Positions 41,461-51,172 of a stretch of 64,000 nt of DNA are shown here, in pieces. The DNA comes from Streptomyces sp. TLI_171 (GTDB lineage: Bacteria > Actinomycetota > Actinomycetes > Streptomycetales > Streptomycetaceae), in contig NZ_RAPS01000001.1 in the NCBI RefSeq assembly GCF_003610255.1, positions 1,364,001-1,428,000 on the forward strand, given 5' to 3'. The first letter of the stretch is position 1. Each line of letters starts with the position of its first letter. Below the pieces are notes generated by a model. That model worked only from the letters and a program-made list of their open reading frames with translations. It searched no databases and was not told where the DNA came from. The position numbers and the translations under genes were made by a program.

Positions 41461-42288
41461 TCAGCCTGCCAGCGCCGCCTCGCCTGCCGCTCGCATCGCG
41501 GCCAGCGGCCCGCGCGGCACCCCGGTGAACCGCTCGAACTGGAGCACCGCCTGATGCACCAGCAGGTCCAGCCCGCCCAGCACGGTGCCGCCGCGCTCCA
41601 GGCAGGCCGCGGCGAGCTTGGTCGGCCACGGGTGGTACAGCACGTCGAACAGCACGCCCGGCGCGTCGGTCAGCCCGGCCGCGAAGGCGTCGGTGGCCCC
41701 GACCGGCGTGGTGGACACCGTCAGCGGTCCGGCCAGCGCCCGGGCCGACTCCGCCCAGTCCGCGGTGCGCACCGGCACGGCCAGCTGCTCGCCCAGCGCC
41801 CGCATCTCGGCGGCCCGTTCGGCGCTGCGCACGTACACCGTGACCTCGCCGTCGCAGAGCTGGCCGAGCGCGGCGAGCGCGGAGGAGGCGGTGGCGCCCG
41901 CGCCCAGTACGGCGGCGGACTCCACCCGGTCGACGCCGCGTTCGCGCAGCGCGTTGACCAGGCCGGGGACGTCGGTGTTGTGGCCGTGCCGGCGCCCGTC
42001 GGCGTCGAACACCACGGTGTTGACGGCGTCCACGGCGCGGGCGGTGTCGCTGACGGTGTCCAGCAGCGGCCGGATCGCCCGCTTCAGCGGCATGGTGAGC
42101 GACAGGCCGGCCCACTCGGCGGGGTCGAGGGCGGTGACGAACGCCTCCAGGGTCGACTCGTCGATCTCGTGGCGGCCGTAGTGCCAGTCGGTGAGGCCGA
42201 GCGCGGCGTAGCCCGCGGTGTGCAGCACCGGCGAGAGCGAGTGGGCGATCGGCGAGCCGAGCACGGCGGCCCGGTGCTGACTGGTCAC
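41461..42288 (-). CDS. aroE: Shikimate dehydrogenase
   Basis: 275 aa, NADPH-dependent reduction of 3-dehydroshikimate. N-terminal '[20 protein letters not shown]' contacts substrate; '[16 protein letters not shown]' carries the catalytic Lys. '[12 protein letters not shown]' carries the Asp. The Rossmann motif reads '[16 protein letters not shown]', and the C-terminal motif is '[18 protein letters not shown]'. GTG 42288 overlaps the GNAT stop (GTGA). Confidence 0.95.
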   Translation of the reverse strand: MTSQHRAAVLGSPIAHSLSPVLHTAGYAALGLTDWHYGRHEIDESTLEAFVTALDPAEWAGLSLTMPLKRAIRPLLDTVSDTARAVDAVNTVVFDADGRRHGHNTDVPGLVNALRERGVDRVESAAVLGAGATASSALAALGQLCDGEVTVYVRSAERAAEMRALGEQLAVPVRTADWAESARALAGPLTVSTTPVGATDAFAAGLTDAPGVLFDVLYHPWPTKLAAACLERGGTVLGGLDLLVHQAVLQFERFTGVPRGPLAAMRAAGEAALAG

Positions 42289-42770
42289 GAGGCGGCCTTC
42301 CGGGAGTCCGGGGTTCGAGGGGTGCGGTGCAGGTACACGTCGACCGGGTCCTCGGCCTCCAGCGCGAAGCCGTGCCGTTCGTAGAGCCGCCGGGCGGGGC
42401 TGCCCTGCAGCACGTTCAGCCGGACGTCCAGGCCGTCCAGGTCCGCGCGCTCCAGCGCGGCGCGCAGCACGGCGGTGCCCACGCCGCGGCCGTGCAGCGC
42501 CGGGTCGAGGTAGAAGTGCTCCAGCAGCAGGGTGCCGGCCCGGTCGTCGGGGCGCACCGCCACGCAGCCGGCCGGCGAGGGGAAGCCGGGCACCTCGACC
42601 ACCGAGGTGTGCTCGGGCCGGTACGCGTCGCGCAGCCGCTGGCGGACCTTGTGCTCGTCGTATCGGCCGAGGCGCTCCAGGTCGGGGCGCATCGCCGCGG
42701 CGCGCAGCTCGACCAGCGGTTCCAGGTCGGCGGCGGTGGCGGGGCGCAACTGCCAGGCGGGGGCGGTCAC
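42285..42770 (-). CDS. GNAT-family N-acetyltransferase
   Basis: 161 aa. GNAT core with '[20 protein letters not shown]' (acetyl-CoA loop) and '[18 protein letters not shown]'. It is overlapped by 4 nt with both the ABC ATPase gene upstream and aroE downstream. It therefore lies within a coupled mltG-to-aroE unit although nothing ties it to aromatic synthesis. Substrate unknown. Confidence 0.88.
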   Translation of the reverse strand: MTAPAWQLRPATAADLEPLVELRAAAMRPDLERLGRYDEHKVRQRLRDAYRPEHTSVVEVPGFPSPAGCVAVRPDDRAGTLLLEHFYLDPALHGRGVGTAVLRAALERADLDGLDVRLNVLQGSPARRLYERHGFALEAEDPVDVYLHRTPRTPDSRKAAS

Positions 42771-43597
42771 TCGGCGCCCCGGCGGGTGCGGGCGGTCCAG
42801 CGGCCCTCGCTGTGGCCGATCCGGATCGGGTGCCGGAAGCAGTCGGAGACCAGCTCGGTGGTGAGCACCTCGGCGGCCGGGCCGGCGGCGGTGACCAGGC
42901 CGTCGCGCAGCAGCAGGGCGTGGCTGGTGCTCTCGGGCAGCTCCTCCAGGTGGTGGGTGACCAGCACGGAGGCCACCTCGGGGAAGCGGCGGCGCAACTC
43001 GTCCAGGCTCTCCAGGAGTTGCTCACGAGCCGTCAGGTCGAGTCCGGTGGCGGGCTCGTCGAGCAGCAGCAGCCGGGGCTCGGGCATCAGCGAGCGGGCG
43101 ATCAGCACCCGGCCGCGCTCGCCCTGCGAGAGCGTCGTCCACGGGCTCTCGGCGCGGTGGCCGATGCCCAGGGTGCGGATCAACTCCTCGGCGTGGTCGA
43201 GCTGTTCGGCGGTCGGCTTGCGGAACGGGTCGGGCTCGATGGACTGCGTGGTGCCGGTCAGCACCACCTGGCGGACCGTCAGCGGGGAGCGCAGCGGGTG
43301 TCGCGGGTTGACGTGCCCGAGGTGGCCGCGCAGCTCCCGGACGTCAACCCGCCCGAGCTGCCGGCCGAGGACCTTGACCGTCCCGGCCGTGGGGTGCTCG
43401 ACCGCGCCGAGCAGCGACAGCAGGGTGCTCTTGCCCGCGCCGTTGGCCCCGAGCACCGCCCAGTGCTCCCCCGCCCGGACGGTCAGCGACACGTCCGTCA
43501 GCAGGTACTGCCCGCCGCGGACCACGTCGACGTGCGCGGCCTCCAGCAGGGCCGGTTCGGACGGGTGCGGCGTCTCCGGTGTCTCCATTCGGATCAC
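42767..43597 (-). CDS. Stand-alone ABC ATPase
   Basis: 276 aa, one nucleotide-binding domain. Walker A 'AVLGANGAGKSTLLSLLG', signature 'TTLSQGERGRVLIARSLM', Walker B 'PRLLLLDEPATGLDLTAR' and H-loop 'VLVTHHLEELPES'. No permease or binding protein is encoded nearby. This matches solo ATPases of the YlmA/ModF-like type. GTG 43597 has GGGGAG 9 nt before; ATG 43588 is the alternative. Confidence 0.88.
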   Translation of the reverse strand: MIRMETPETPHPSEPALLEAAHVDVVRGGQYLLTDVSLTVRAGEHWAVLGANGAGKSTLLSLLGAVEHPTAGTVKVLGRQLGRVDVRELRGHLGHVNPRHPLRSPLTVRQVVLTGTTQSIEPDPFRKPTAEQLDHAEELIRTLGIGHRAESPWTTLSQGERGRVLIARSLMPEPRLLLLDEPATGLDLTAREQLLESLDELRRRFPEVASVLVTHHLEELPESTSHALLLRDGLVTAAGPAAEVLTTELVSDCFRHPIRIGHSEGRWTARTRRGAE

Positions 43598-43663
43598 GCT
43601 ACCCGCTCCCCCCGGCCGTCCCGCAAAGCCATATCGACTGGCGGACGGCCGGGTTCCGCCCGG

Positions 43664-45463
43664 TCAGGAGCTGCAGGTGACGGACTTGGAGTCGAACTTG
43701 AGGCCGCGCGAGATGCACCAGTTCTTGGTGTTCTCGGCGTGCTCGGCGCCGGTGGCGGCGAACTTGGTCTCCTGCGGCGACACGGCCAGCCAGAACACCC
43801 AGTCGCCCGGAGTCGGGTTGAGGACGGCCTGCAGCGCCTCCTCGCCGGGGTTGCCGATCGGGGTCGGCGGCAGGCCCGGGTTGATGTACGAGTTGTACTT
43901 CAGCGAGCCGTCGTTGATCTCCTGCGAGGTCAGCTTGGTGCGGCCGAGCTGGTACTGCAGGGTGGTGTCCAGCGCGAGCTTGTGCTGGGTGACGTTGGTG
44001 GTGAGGCGGTTGGAGATGGCGCGGGCCATCTTGCCGAAGTCCTCGGAGTTGTTGCCCTCGGCCTGCAGGATGCTGGCCTCGGTGACCACCTCGTAGGCGT
44101 TCTTCAGCCCGATCTTCTGCGCGGCCTCGTCCAGCTTGAGGTCGTTGTAGTGCTGGACCGCGCTGGCCACCATCTGCTTCAGCAGGTCCTCGGGCTTCAT
44201 CCCGTCGGTGACCGAGTAGCGGGCCGGGAAGAGGAAGCCCTCCGGGTTGTTGTTGGCGTACGCGGGCAGGCCCAGGCTTACGGCCTGGCTCTTCGCGATG
44301 TTCGCGGTGGTGCCCGGCGGGACCTTCAGCTTGCCGTCGATCTTGGTGTAGATGTCCGTGGACTTCATGCCCTCGGCGAAGACCAGCACGTTGCCGCCGT
44401 TGGACTCCACCAGCTCGTTGACGGCCGCCGCGGCGGACATCTGGTGGCGCAGCGTGTAGATGCCCGGCTGGATGCTGCGGCCCTTGGGGTTCTTCTCGTA
44501 GGCCGCGCTGAACGCGCCGATGCTCTTGACCACGCCGGCGTCCTTCAGCGTCTTGCCGATGTCGCCGCCGCCCGCGCCTTCCTTGACGGTGATGTTCACC
44601 GAGCCGGCGCCGTCGCCCTTGAAGTCCGGCGGCGGGCCGAAGTTGTCCTGGTAGAAGCCGTAGCCCCACCAGCCGGCGCCGCCCATGCCGCCGAGCAGCA
44701 CCAGCGCGACCACCAGGCAGGCGCCGCGGTTGCGGCGGCCGGACTTCTTGCCCTTCTCCTTGCGCTTGCGCTCGGCCTCGCGCGAGTTGTCCTCGTCGGC
44801 GAAGAAGGAGTCGTCCTCCTCCTCGTCGTACTCGTCCTCGGCCCACTGCTCGTGCTCGTCGAGCTCCTCGGCGGGCTCGGCGACCCGGGCGCCGGGCACG
44901 GCCGACGGGTTGTCGAGGGCGGCGGCCTCCGCCTCCCAGTCGATGCCGTCGGGGCCGGGACCGCTCACCGGTGCCGGCTGCGGCGCGGGACGCTGCTGCT
45001 GCATCGCCTGCTGCGGCTGCTGGCCGTAGCCCGGCCGGCCCGGCTGATGGCCGTACTGGTCGCCCATCGGCATCTGCTGCTGGGGCTGCTGCCCCTGCTG
45101 CGGGAAGCCCTGCTGCGGGGCGAACCGCCCCTGCTGCATCCCGGGCTGCTGGACGAACTGCTGCTGCCCGCCCAGGCTCTGGCCCTGCTGCGGATACCCC
45201 TGGGGGTGCTGCTGCCCGTAGCCCTGCTGCTGCGGGTAGCCCTGCTGACCCATCGGCATCTGCGGCTGGCCGCCCTGCGGGTAGCCCTGCTGACCCATGC
45301 CCTGCGGCTGGACGAACTGCTGCTGGCCGCCGAGGCTCTGGTCCTGCTGCGGGTACCCCTGGGGGTACTGCTGCTGCTGGCCGTACGGGGCCTGGGGTTG
45401 CTGTTCCCCGGGGTACCACGGCTGGTCGCCCTGGGCGCCGTAGCGCCCGCTCTGATCAGTCAT
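43664..45463 (-). CDS. mltG: Endolytic murein transglycosylase MltG, long Gln-rich form
   Basis: 599 aa. Cleaves nascent glycan strands at the membrane. Residues 1-165 are a cytosolic Gln/Pro/Gly/Tyr-rich low-complexity tail with an internal duplication (37-52 and 90-105), followed by an acidic stretch and KRKRK-type basic residues. One membrane span lies at about 248-272. The YceG domain follows, with catalytic Glu469 in 'TEASILQAEGNN' and the substrate motif 'NSYINPGLPPTPIGNPG'. ATG 45463 follows AAGGGG. A second mltG lies directly upstream. Confidence 0.93.
   Translation of the reverse strand: MTDQSGRYGAQGDQPWYPGEQQPQAPYGQQQQYPQGYPQQDQSLGGQQQFVQPQGMGQQGYPQGGQPQMPMGQQGYPQQQGYGQQHPQGYPQQGQSLGGQQQFVQQPGMQQGRFAPQQGFPQQGQQPQQQMPMGDQYGHQPGRPGYGQQPQQAMQQQRPAPQPAPVSGPGPDGIDWEAEAAALDNPSAVPGARVAEPAEELDEHEQWAEDEYDEEEDDSFFADEDNSREAERKRKEKGKKSGRRNRGACLVVALVLLGGMGGAGWWGYGFYQDNFGPPPDFKGDGAGSVNITVKEGAGGGDIGKTLKDAGVVKSIGAFSAAYEKNPKGRSIQPGIYTLRHQMSAAAAVNELVESNGGNVLVFAEGMKSTDIYTKIDGKLKVPPGTTANIAKSQAVSLGLPAYANNNPEGFLFPARYSVTDGMKPEDLLKQMVASAVQHYNDLKLDEAAQKIGLKNAYEVVTEASILQAEGNNSEDFGKMARAISNRLTTNVTQHKLALDTTLQYQLGRTKLTSQEINDGSLKYNSYINPGLPPTPIGNPGEEALQAVLNPTPGDWVFWLAVSPQETKFAATGAEHAENTKNWCISRGLKFDSKSVTCSS
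45149..45196 (-). repeat. Direct repeat copy 2 in the Gln-rich tail of MltG
   Basis: Codes for residues 90-105, YPQQGQSLGGQQQFVQ. Nearly the same 48-bp segment occurs at 45308-45355. Confidence 0.85.
45308..45355 (-). repeat. Direct repeat copy 1 in the Gln-rich tail of MltG
   Basis: Codes for residues 37-52, YPQQDQSLGGQQQFVQ. It differs from the other copy by one residue and a few bases. Confidence 0.85.
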
Positions 45464-45575
45464 CGTTCCCCTTACAGCGTCCAGGGTGTCCGTCGAACCG
45501 GCGTGCTAGGGACCAGCACGTGGTGGGAGACGTTACCGTACCGCAGCGTAGCCAAAATCCGTCAGTGCCCGGAGT

Positions 45576-46763
45576 TCACGGGGACGGGCTGGTGGAGGCG
45601 GGCGGCGAGCCGTGCTGGGCGCGGTAGGCGTTGAACTCCTCGACGTTCTTGCGCTGCTGCTCCTCGCTGTCGGTGAAGCGGGTGTCGCCGGGGCTGACCG
45701 TGACGAAGTACAGCCAGTCACCGTCGGCGGGGTGGACGGCGGCCCGCAGTGCGTCGCTGCCGGGGTTGCCGATGGGGGTCGGGGGCAGTCCCGGGTGGGC
45801 GTAGGTGTTGAACGGGGAGTCGAGCTTGGTGTCGGCCTCGGTGGTGGTGAGGGTGGAGCGGCCGAGCGCGTAGTTGATGGTGGAGTCGAGCTGCAGCGGC
45901 ATGTTCTTGGCCAGCCGGTTGTAGACGACCCGGGCGACCTTCGCCATGTCCTCGGGGTTGTCGGCCTCGGCCTGGGCGAGGCTGGCGACCGCCAGCACGC
46001 CGTACGGGGAGAGGTTGTTGGCGGTGGCGGCCTGCGCGAGCCCGTCGCCGGCCAGCGTCGAGCCCGCCTCCTTGACCATCTCCTGAAGGAGCGTCAGCGC
46101 GGTGGTGTCGCCGGTCACGGGGTAGGTCGCGGGGTAGAGGTAGCCCTCCAGGTGGCCGGCCGCGTCGGCGGGCAGGCCGAGCTCGGCGAGGTGCTGCTCG
46201 GCGGTGGACTTGGCGGTACCGGCTGCCAGGCCGAGCCGGCTGTCGATCGCGGCGTAGACCTGGGTGGAGCGCCAACCCTCGGGGATGGTCAGGGCGTTGG
46301 CGTTGGAGGGGTCGAGCAGCACGTTGAGCGCCGAGGCCGCCGACATCTTCTCCTTCAGGGTGTACGTCCCCGGGTGGATCTTGTCGCCGGCCGGGCTCTT
46401 GGCCGCGGCCTCGGTGAACGCCTGGGTGGAGGCGATCACGTGCTTGGCCGTCAGGGCCTTGCCGATCTGGGTGATGCTGGCGCCCTGCGCCACCGACACC
46501 TGGACCTGCCCGCTGCCGTTGCCCGCGAAGTCCGGGGCGGGCTGCTTGCCCTCGGGCCACATCAGGAACACCGCGAGGGCCAGCGCCGTCGCCACCCCGA
46601 CCAGGCCCGCGATGCTCAGGCAGCAGGCGGCTCCGGTGCGCACCTGCTGCGGGTCGGGCGGTTCGACGCCGTACGGCAGGCCGGGCGGGGCCCCCTCGGG
46701 CTCGACGACGGGGGCGCCGAGGTGACCGGGGGTCAGTCCGGGTGCGGTGTACGGGTCGGTCAA
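45576..46763 (-). CDS. MltG paralogue (endolytic transglycosylase), short form
   Basis: 395 aa. A 45-residue cytosolic N-terminus, one membrane span (about 46-69), then a complete YceG domain with catalytic Glu266 in 'VASLAQAEADNPEDMAKVAR' and 'NTYAHPGLPPTPIGNPG'. TTG 46763 follows GGAAGG. It is similar throughout the domain to the longer MltG 112 bp downstream, so the pair looks like an old tandem duplication. Both active-site motifs are kept; a split of roles (growth versus sporulation septa) is only a guess. Confidence 0.9.
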   Translation of the reverse strand: MTDPYTAPGLTPGHLGAPVVEPEGAPPGLPYGVEPPDPQQVRTGAACCLSIAGLVGVATALALAVFLMWPEGKQPAPDFAGNGSGQVQVSVAQGASITQIGKALTAKHVIASTQAFTEAAAKSPAGDKIHPGTYTLKEKMSAASALNVLLDPSNANALTIPEGWRSTQVYAAIDSRLGLAAGTAKSTAEQHLAELGLPADAAGHLEGYLYPATYPVTGDTTALTLLQEMVKEAGSTLAGDGLAQAATANNLSPYGVLAVASLAQAEADNPEDMAKVARVVYNRLAKNMPLQLDSTINYALGRSTLTTTEADTKLDSPFNTYAHPGLPPTPIGNPGSDALRAAVHPADGDWLYFVTVSPGDTRFTDSEEQQRKNVEEFNAYRAQHGSPPASTSPSP

Positions 46764-46792
46764 GGCGGGGCCTTCCGGCGGCGGGCAGCGGT

Positions 46793-46830
46793 CGGGGGCC
46801 CGTGCGGACGCGCGTCCGCACGGGCCCCCG
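46793..46830. terminator. 38-bp perfect palindrome between ruvX and mltG paralogue
   Basis: cgggggcccgtgcggacg (46793-46810) and its exact complement 46813-46830, with only a 2-nt centre (itself cg). It is 22 nt past the ruvX stop. It is either a terminator/attenuator or a cruciform-prone site. It may uncouple mltG expression from alaS-ruvX. Confidence 0.75.
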
Positions 46831-46852
46831 ATCGGAAGCTAGCCCGAACCGA

Positions 46853-47344
46853 TCAGATGACCGGGTCGACACTCTCACCGGGTGCGCGCCCGCTCACCCG
46901 TTCGGTCTCAAGCGCCGACTGCAGGATCACCACGGCGGCGGCCTGGTCGATCACCGAACGGCCCTTCTTCGCGGACCGCCCGGAGGCCCGCAGCCCGGCG
47001 GCGGCGGTGACCGTGGTCATCCGCTCGTCCACCAGCCGCACCCCGACCGGGTACAGCAGGCCGGCCAGCCGGCCCGCGTAATCCCGGACCTTGGCGGCGG
47101 CCGGGCCCTCCTTGCCGTTCAGCGAACGCGGCAGGCCGACCACCACCTCGATCGCCTCGTACTCCTCGACGATCGCCTTCAGCCGGGCCTGCGAGCGGCC
47201 CCCGGCGGGGACGGTCTCCACCGGCGTGGCGATCAGCCCGTCGGGGTCGCAGACCGCGACCCCGATCCGGGCGTCGCCCACGTCAACGGCGATCCGCCGG
47301 CCGCGCCGGAAGACCTTCTCCTCGATGTGGGGCTCCTCGCTCAC
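46853..47344 (-). CDS. ruvX: Putative pre-16S rRNA nuclease / Holliday junction resolvase-like YqgF (RuvX)
   Basis: 163 aa, RNase H fold. '[20 protein letters not shown]' (first catalytic Asp), '[20 protein letters not shown]', '[13 protein letters not shown]' (Glu) and '[17 protein letters not shown]' (last Asp) are all present. GTG 47344 overlaps the alaS stop (GTGA). The alaS-ruvX-mltG order is widely conserved. Confidence 0.94.
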   Translation of the reverse strand: MSEEPHIEEKVFRRGRRIAVDVGDARIGVAVCDPDGLIATPVETVPAGGRSQARLKAIVEEYEAIEVVVGLPRSLNGKEGPAAAKVRDYAGRLAGLLYPVGVRLVDERMTTVTAAAGLRASGRSAKKGRSVIDQAAAVVILQSALETERVSGRAPGESVDPVI

Positions 47345-50007
47345 GCGCGCTCGGCCACCAGTGCCCGCACGGCCTCGATCGCGTCCGCGACGGCGGCCGG
47401 GTCGGTGCCGCCGCCCTGCGCGACGTCGTCCTTGCCGCCACCGCCGCCGCCGAGCGTCTTCGCCGCGGCGCGGACCAGCTCGCCCGCCTTGATGCCGCGC
47501 CCGCGGGCGTCCTCGTTGGTGGCGATCACGGTCAGCGGGCGGTCGTTCGCGACGGTGAACGCGGCGACCACGGCCGGGCGCGAGCCGAGCCGGGCCCGGA
47601 CGTCCAGCACCAGCTTGCGCAGCTCGTCCGCACCGGTGCCGTCACCGACCCGGGCGGCGACCAGGGCCACGCCCCGGACGTCCTCCGCACCCTCGGCGAG
47701 GCCCGCGGCGGCCTGCAGCACCTTCTCCGCGCGGAACTTCTCGATCTCCTTCTCGGCGTCCTTGAGCTTGCCGAGCATCCCGGCGATCTTCTCCGGCAGC
47801 TCCTCCGGGCGGCCCTTGACCAGCTCGGTCAGCTGGGACACCACGGTGTGCTCGCGGGCCAGGAACTTGTACGCGTCGACGCCGACCAGCGCCTCCACCC
47901 GGCGCACGCCGGAGCCGATCGAGGACTCCCCGAGCAGCTTCACCAGGCCCAGCTGGGCGGTGTTGCCGACGTGCGTGCCGCCGCACAGCTCCTTGGAGAA
48001 GTCGCCGATGGTGACCACCCGCACCGAGTCGCCGTACTTCTCGCCGAACATCGCGATGGCGCCCTGCTTGCGGGCCTGGTCCATCGTCATCACCTCGGCG
48101 GTGACGTCGAGTTCGCGGACCAGCACCTCGTTGATCTTCTGCTCGACGTCCGCCAGCACCGAGCCCGGCACCGCGGCGGGCGAGCCGAAGTCGAAGCGGA
48201 AGCGGCCCGGTGCGTTCTCCGAACCGGCCTGCGCGGCCGTCGGACCGAGCGCGTCGCGCAGCGCCTGGTGGGTGAGGTGCGTCGCCGAGTGGGCGCGCGA
48301 GACCGCGCGGCGGCGGTCGGTGTCGATGGTGGCGTACGCGGACGCACCGAGCACCACCTCGCCGAACAGCACGCCGCCGGAGTGCACCGTCACGCCGGGC
48401 ACCGGCTGCTGCACGTCGCGGATCTCGACCACCGCACCGGAGTCGAGGCGGATCCGGCCGTGGTCGGCGAGCTGGCCGCCGCCCTCGGCGTAGAACGGGG
48501 TGCGGTCGAGGACGATCTCGACCTCGTCGCCCTCGGTGGCGGCCGGCGAGGGCACGCCGTCCACCAGCAGGCCGACCACGGTGGCCTCGCCCTCGGTGTG
48601 GGCGTAGCCGGTGAACACGGACGCACCGGCCCGGTCCGCGACCTCGCGGTACGCGGCGACGTCGGCGTGGCCCATCTTCTTGGCCTTGGCGTCCGCCTTG
48701 GCGCGGTCGCGCTGCTCCTGCATCAGGCGGCGGAAGCCGGCCTCGTCGACCTGGAGGCCCTGCTCCTCGGCCATCTCCAGGGTCAGGTCGATCGGGAAGC
48801 CGTAGGTGTCGTGCAGCTTGAACGCCTGGTCGCCGGAGAGCACCGCGCCGCCGGACTGCTTGGTCTCGGTGACCGCGGCGTCCAGCAGGCTGGTGCCGGA
48901 GCGCAGGGTCTGCAGGAAGGCGTTCTCCTCGGCGACCACGACCGTCTCGATGCGCTTGCGGTCGGACTCCAGCTCCGGGTACTGCGGGGCCATCGCCTTG
49001 ATGGAGACGTCGATCAGGTCCTTGGCGACCGGCTCGGTGGCGCCGAGCAGCCGCATGTTGCGGATCGCCCGGCGCAGGATGCGGCGCAGCACGTAGCCGC
49101 GGCCCTCGTTGCCGGGGGTGACGCCGTCGCCGACCAGCATCAGCGCGGTGCGGAAGTGGTCGGTGACCACGCGCAGCGAGACGTCCGACTTGTGGTCGGC
49201 GCCGTAGCGGTGGCCGGTGAGCTCGGCGGCGCGGTCGAGGATCATCCGCGAGGTGTCGATCTCGAAGAGGTTGTCGACGCCCTGCAGGACGGCGGCCAGG
49301 CGCTCCAGGCCGAGGCCGGTGTCGATGTTCTTGCTCGGCAGGTCGCCGAGGATCTCGAACCCGTCCTTGCCGTCGCCGTGGCCGCGCTCGTACTGCATGA
49401 AGACCAGGTTCCAGATCTCCAGGTAGCGCTCGCCGTTGACCGCCGGGCCGCCCTCCTCGCCGTACGCGGGGCCGCGGTCGTAGTTGATCTCCGAGCACGG
49501 GCCGCACGGGCCGGGGACGCCCATCGACCAGAAGTTGTCCTTCATGCCCAGGCGCTGGATCCGCTCGGACGGGACGCCGATGACGTCGCGCCAGATCTGC
49601 TCGGCCTCGTCGTCGTCCTGGTAGACGGTGATCCAGAGCTTCTCCGGCTCCAGGCCGTAGCCGCCGTCCGCGACGGAGCTGGTGAGCAGCTCCCAGGCGA
49701 ACGTGATGGCGCCTTCCTTGAAGTAGTCGCCGAACGAGAAGTTGCCGCACATCTGGAAGAAGGAGCCGTGCCGGGTGGTCTTCCCGACCTCCTCGATGTC
49801 CAGCGTGCGGACGCACTTCTGCACGCTGGTGGCGCGCGAGAACTGCGGCTTGATCTCACCCAGGAAGTACGGCTTGAACGGCACCATGCCGGCGTTCACC
49901 AGCAGCAGGGTGGGGTCGTCGGCGACCAGCGAGGCCGACGGTACGACGGTGTGGCCGCGCTCCTCGAAGAAGCGCAGCCAGCGGCGGCGGATCTCTGCCG
50001 ACTCCAT
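47341..50007 (-). CDS. alaS: Alanyl-tRNA synthetase
   Basis: 888 aa, full length. Class II aminoacylation domain ([20 protein letters not shown]; motif 2 '[20 protein letters not shown]'). The editing domain has the zinc motifs '[11 protein letters not shown]' (HxxxH) and '[13 protein letters not shown]'. The C-Ala domain ends with '[16 protein letters not shown]'. ATG 50007 overlaps the stop of the DUF6167 gene (ATGA). Confidence 0.97.
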   Translation of the reverse strand: MESAEIRRRWLRFFEERGHTVVPSASLVADDPTLLLVNAGMVPFKPYFLGEIKPQFSRATSVQKCVRTLDIEEVGKTTRHGSFFQMCGNFSFGDYFKEGAITFAWELLTSSVADGGYGLEPEKLWITVYQDDDEAEQIWRDVIGVPSERIQRLGMKDNFWSMGVPGPCGPCSEINYDRGPAYGEEGGPAVNGERYLEIWNLVFMQYERGHGDGKDGFEILGDLPSKNIDTGLGLERLAAVLQGVDNLFEIDTSRMILDRAAELTGHRYGADHKSDVSLRVVTDHFRTALMLVGDGVTPGNEGRGYVLRRILRRAIRNMRLLGATEPVAKDLIDVSIKAMAPQYPELESDRKRIETVVVAEENAFLQTLRSGTSLLDAAVTETKQSGGAVLSGDQAFKLHDTYGFPIDLTLEMAEEQGLQVDEAGFRRLMQEQRDRAKADAKAKKMGHADVAAYREVADRAGASVFTGYAHTEGEATVVGLLVDGVPSPAATEGDEVEIVLDRTPFYAEGGGQLADHGRIRLDSGAVVEIRDVQQPVPGVTVHSGGVLFGEVVLGASAYATIDTDRRRAVSRAHSATHLTHQALRDALGPTAAQAGSENAPGRFRFDFGSPAAVPGSVLADVEQKINEVLVRELDVTAEVMTMDQARKQGAIAMFGEKYGDSVRVVTIGDFSKELCGGTHVGNTAQLGLVKLLGESSIGSGVRRVEALVGVDAYKFLAREHTVVSQLTELVKGRPEELPEKIAGMLGKLKDAEKEIEKFRAEKVLQAAAGLAEGAEDVRGVALVAARVGDGTGADELRKLVLDVRARLGSRPAVVAAFTVANDRPLTVIATNEDARGRGIKAGELVRAAAKTLGGGGGGKDDVAQGGGTDPAAVADAIEAVRALVAERA

Positions 50008-50441
50008 CAGTGGGGGTCCTTCCGATCGGTCGTGCTGCCCGGCAGCTCGCGCTGGCGGGGCTTGGCAACGATGGTCTGGGGGGTGCTGCGGCGCGGACTG
50101 CGCGACGGAGGCAGGGCGGCGGCCGGGGAGCCCGGGGCCGCCGAGATAGCTCGGTCGCCGCCGGTGCCGGCCGCACCGCTCAGGGCGCGCCGGCGCGGCG
50201 GCTCGACCACCGCGGAGCCGTCCAGGCCGAGGTCGGCGCGCAGCTGCTGCTCGCGCTCGGCCATGCCGGACTTCACGTCCCGCGCGAAGCGCTTGGCGGC
50301 GTCGCCGAGGTGGAGCGCGCCGCGGGCCGCGGTGCCTGACAGCGAGTCAGGGGTGAGGCGGTGCACCGCCTCGTTGGCCTTGTTCATGGCCCAGACGGTG
50401 GCGCCCGCGCCGACCGCCATCCAGAAGATCCTGCGCACCAT
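50007..50441 (-). CDS. DUF6167-family membrane-associated protein
   Basis: 144 aa. Short hydrophobic N-terminus ([20 protein letters not shown]), a charged helical middle ([20 protein letters not shown]) and a Pro/Ser-rich tail. It matches proteins placed between alaS and a DUF948 protein in streptomycetes. Function unknown. It overlaps alaS by one nucleotide set (ATGA). Confidence 0.8.
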   Translation of the reverse strand: MVRRIFWMAVGAGATVWAMNKANEAVHRLTPDSLSGTAARGALHLGDAAKRFARDVKSGMAEREQQLRADLGLDGSAVVEPPRRRALSGAAGTGGDRAISAAPGSPAAALPPSRSPRRSTPQTIVAKPRQRELPGSTTDRKDPH

Positions 50442-50447
50442 CGCCCG

Positions 50448-50924
50448 TCAGCCCCTCACGGCCCGGCGGACCCGGGCCAGCAGCCCGCCGCGCGGCGCGG
50501 TCGCCGCGCGCACCTCGGCCCGGATCAGCCGGGCCAACTCCTCGCGCTCACCTGCCTGCTGGGGCACCGTCGGCCCGGCGTTGCGGCGCGCCGCGGCCTT
50601 GCGCACGCCGTAGCTGAACGCGGCCATCTTCACCAGCGGCCCGCCCAGGGTGGCCGCCACGGTGGAGGACAGCGCCTTGGCGTCGGCCGCGGCGTCCTGC
50701 ACGTTGGCGGTGATCTCGTCGACCCGCTCCAACTGCTCGTGCGCGCTGCGGACCGCGGCGTTCGCGTCCTGCAGCAGCGGCACGGCCTGCTCGGTGACGG
50801 CGGCGACCAGCACGGTGGCCTCCCGCAGCACCTTGGACAGCCGCACCAGCACCACGGCGAGCAGGGTGACCAGGACCGCCCAGAAGACGGCGACCAGCAG
50901 ACCGGCCAGCTCTCCCACGGACAC
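50448..50924 (-). CDS. DUF948-family membrane protein
   Basis: 158 aa. An N-terminal membrane helix (LLVAVFWAVLVTLLAVVLV) is followed by a long amphipathic coiled-coil-like helix (LLQDANAAVRSAHEQLERVD) typical of DUF948. The frame extends to 51059, but GTG 50924 with GGGAG about 10 nt upstream starts right at the membrane helix. First gene of the alaS unit. Function unknown. Confidence 0.82.
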   Translation of the reverse strand: MSVGELAGLLVAVFWAVLVTLLAVVLVRLSKVLREATVLVAAVTEQAVPLLQDANAAVRSAHEQLERVDEITANVQDAAADAKALSSTVAATLGGPLVKMAAFSYGVRKAAARRNAGPTVPQQAGEREELARLIRAEVRAATAPRGGLLARVRRAVRG

Positions 50925-51172
50925 CTTCGCGCGCTCCCTCGCCTGTGCTGGTCCCATTCGTGCAATCCCAGGGTTGAACCCTACCGTGACTGCCGGTCGC
51001 TCCCCGACCGGATATCCCCCGGTACGGCCCCGTCCCGACCCGGTCGGATGTGCGAACACGGCGCGTAACCTACCGCCAGGTCACCTCGTTGGGGGATTGG
51101 CTCGCGGAACGCGGGCCGCCCGGTTCCGGATTCTCCGGATTCCCGGTGGTTCCTACCTGACGGGGGCGTCTC

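Noticed and set aside
45101-45400. CRISPR-like or tandem repeat array in the CTG-rich stretch
   Set aside because: The repetition comes from Gln-rich coding (CAG codons) of the MltG tail; there is no constant repeat/spacer pattern.
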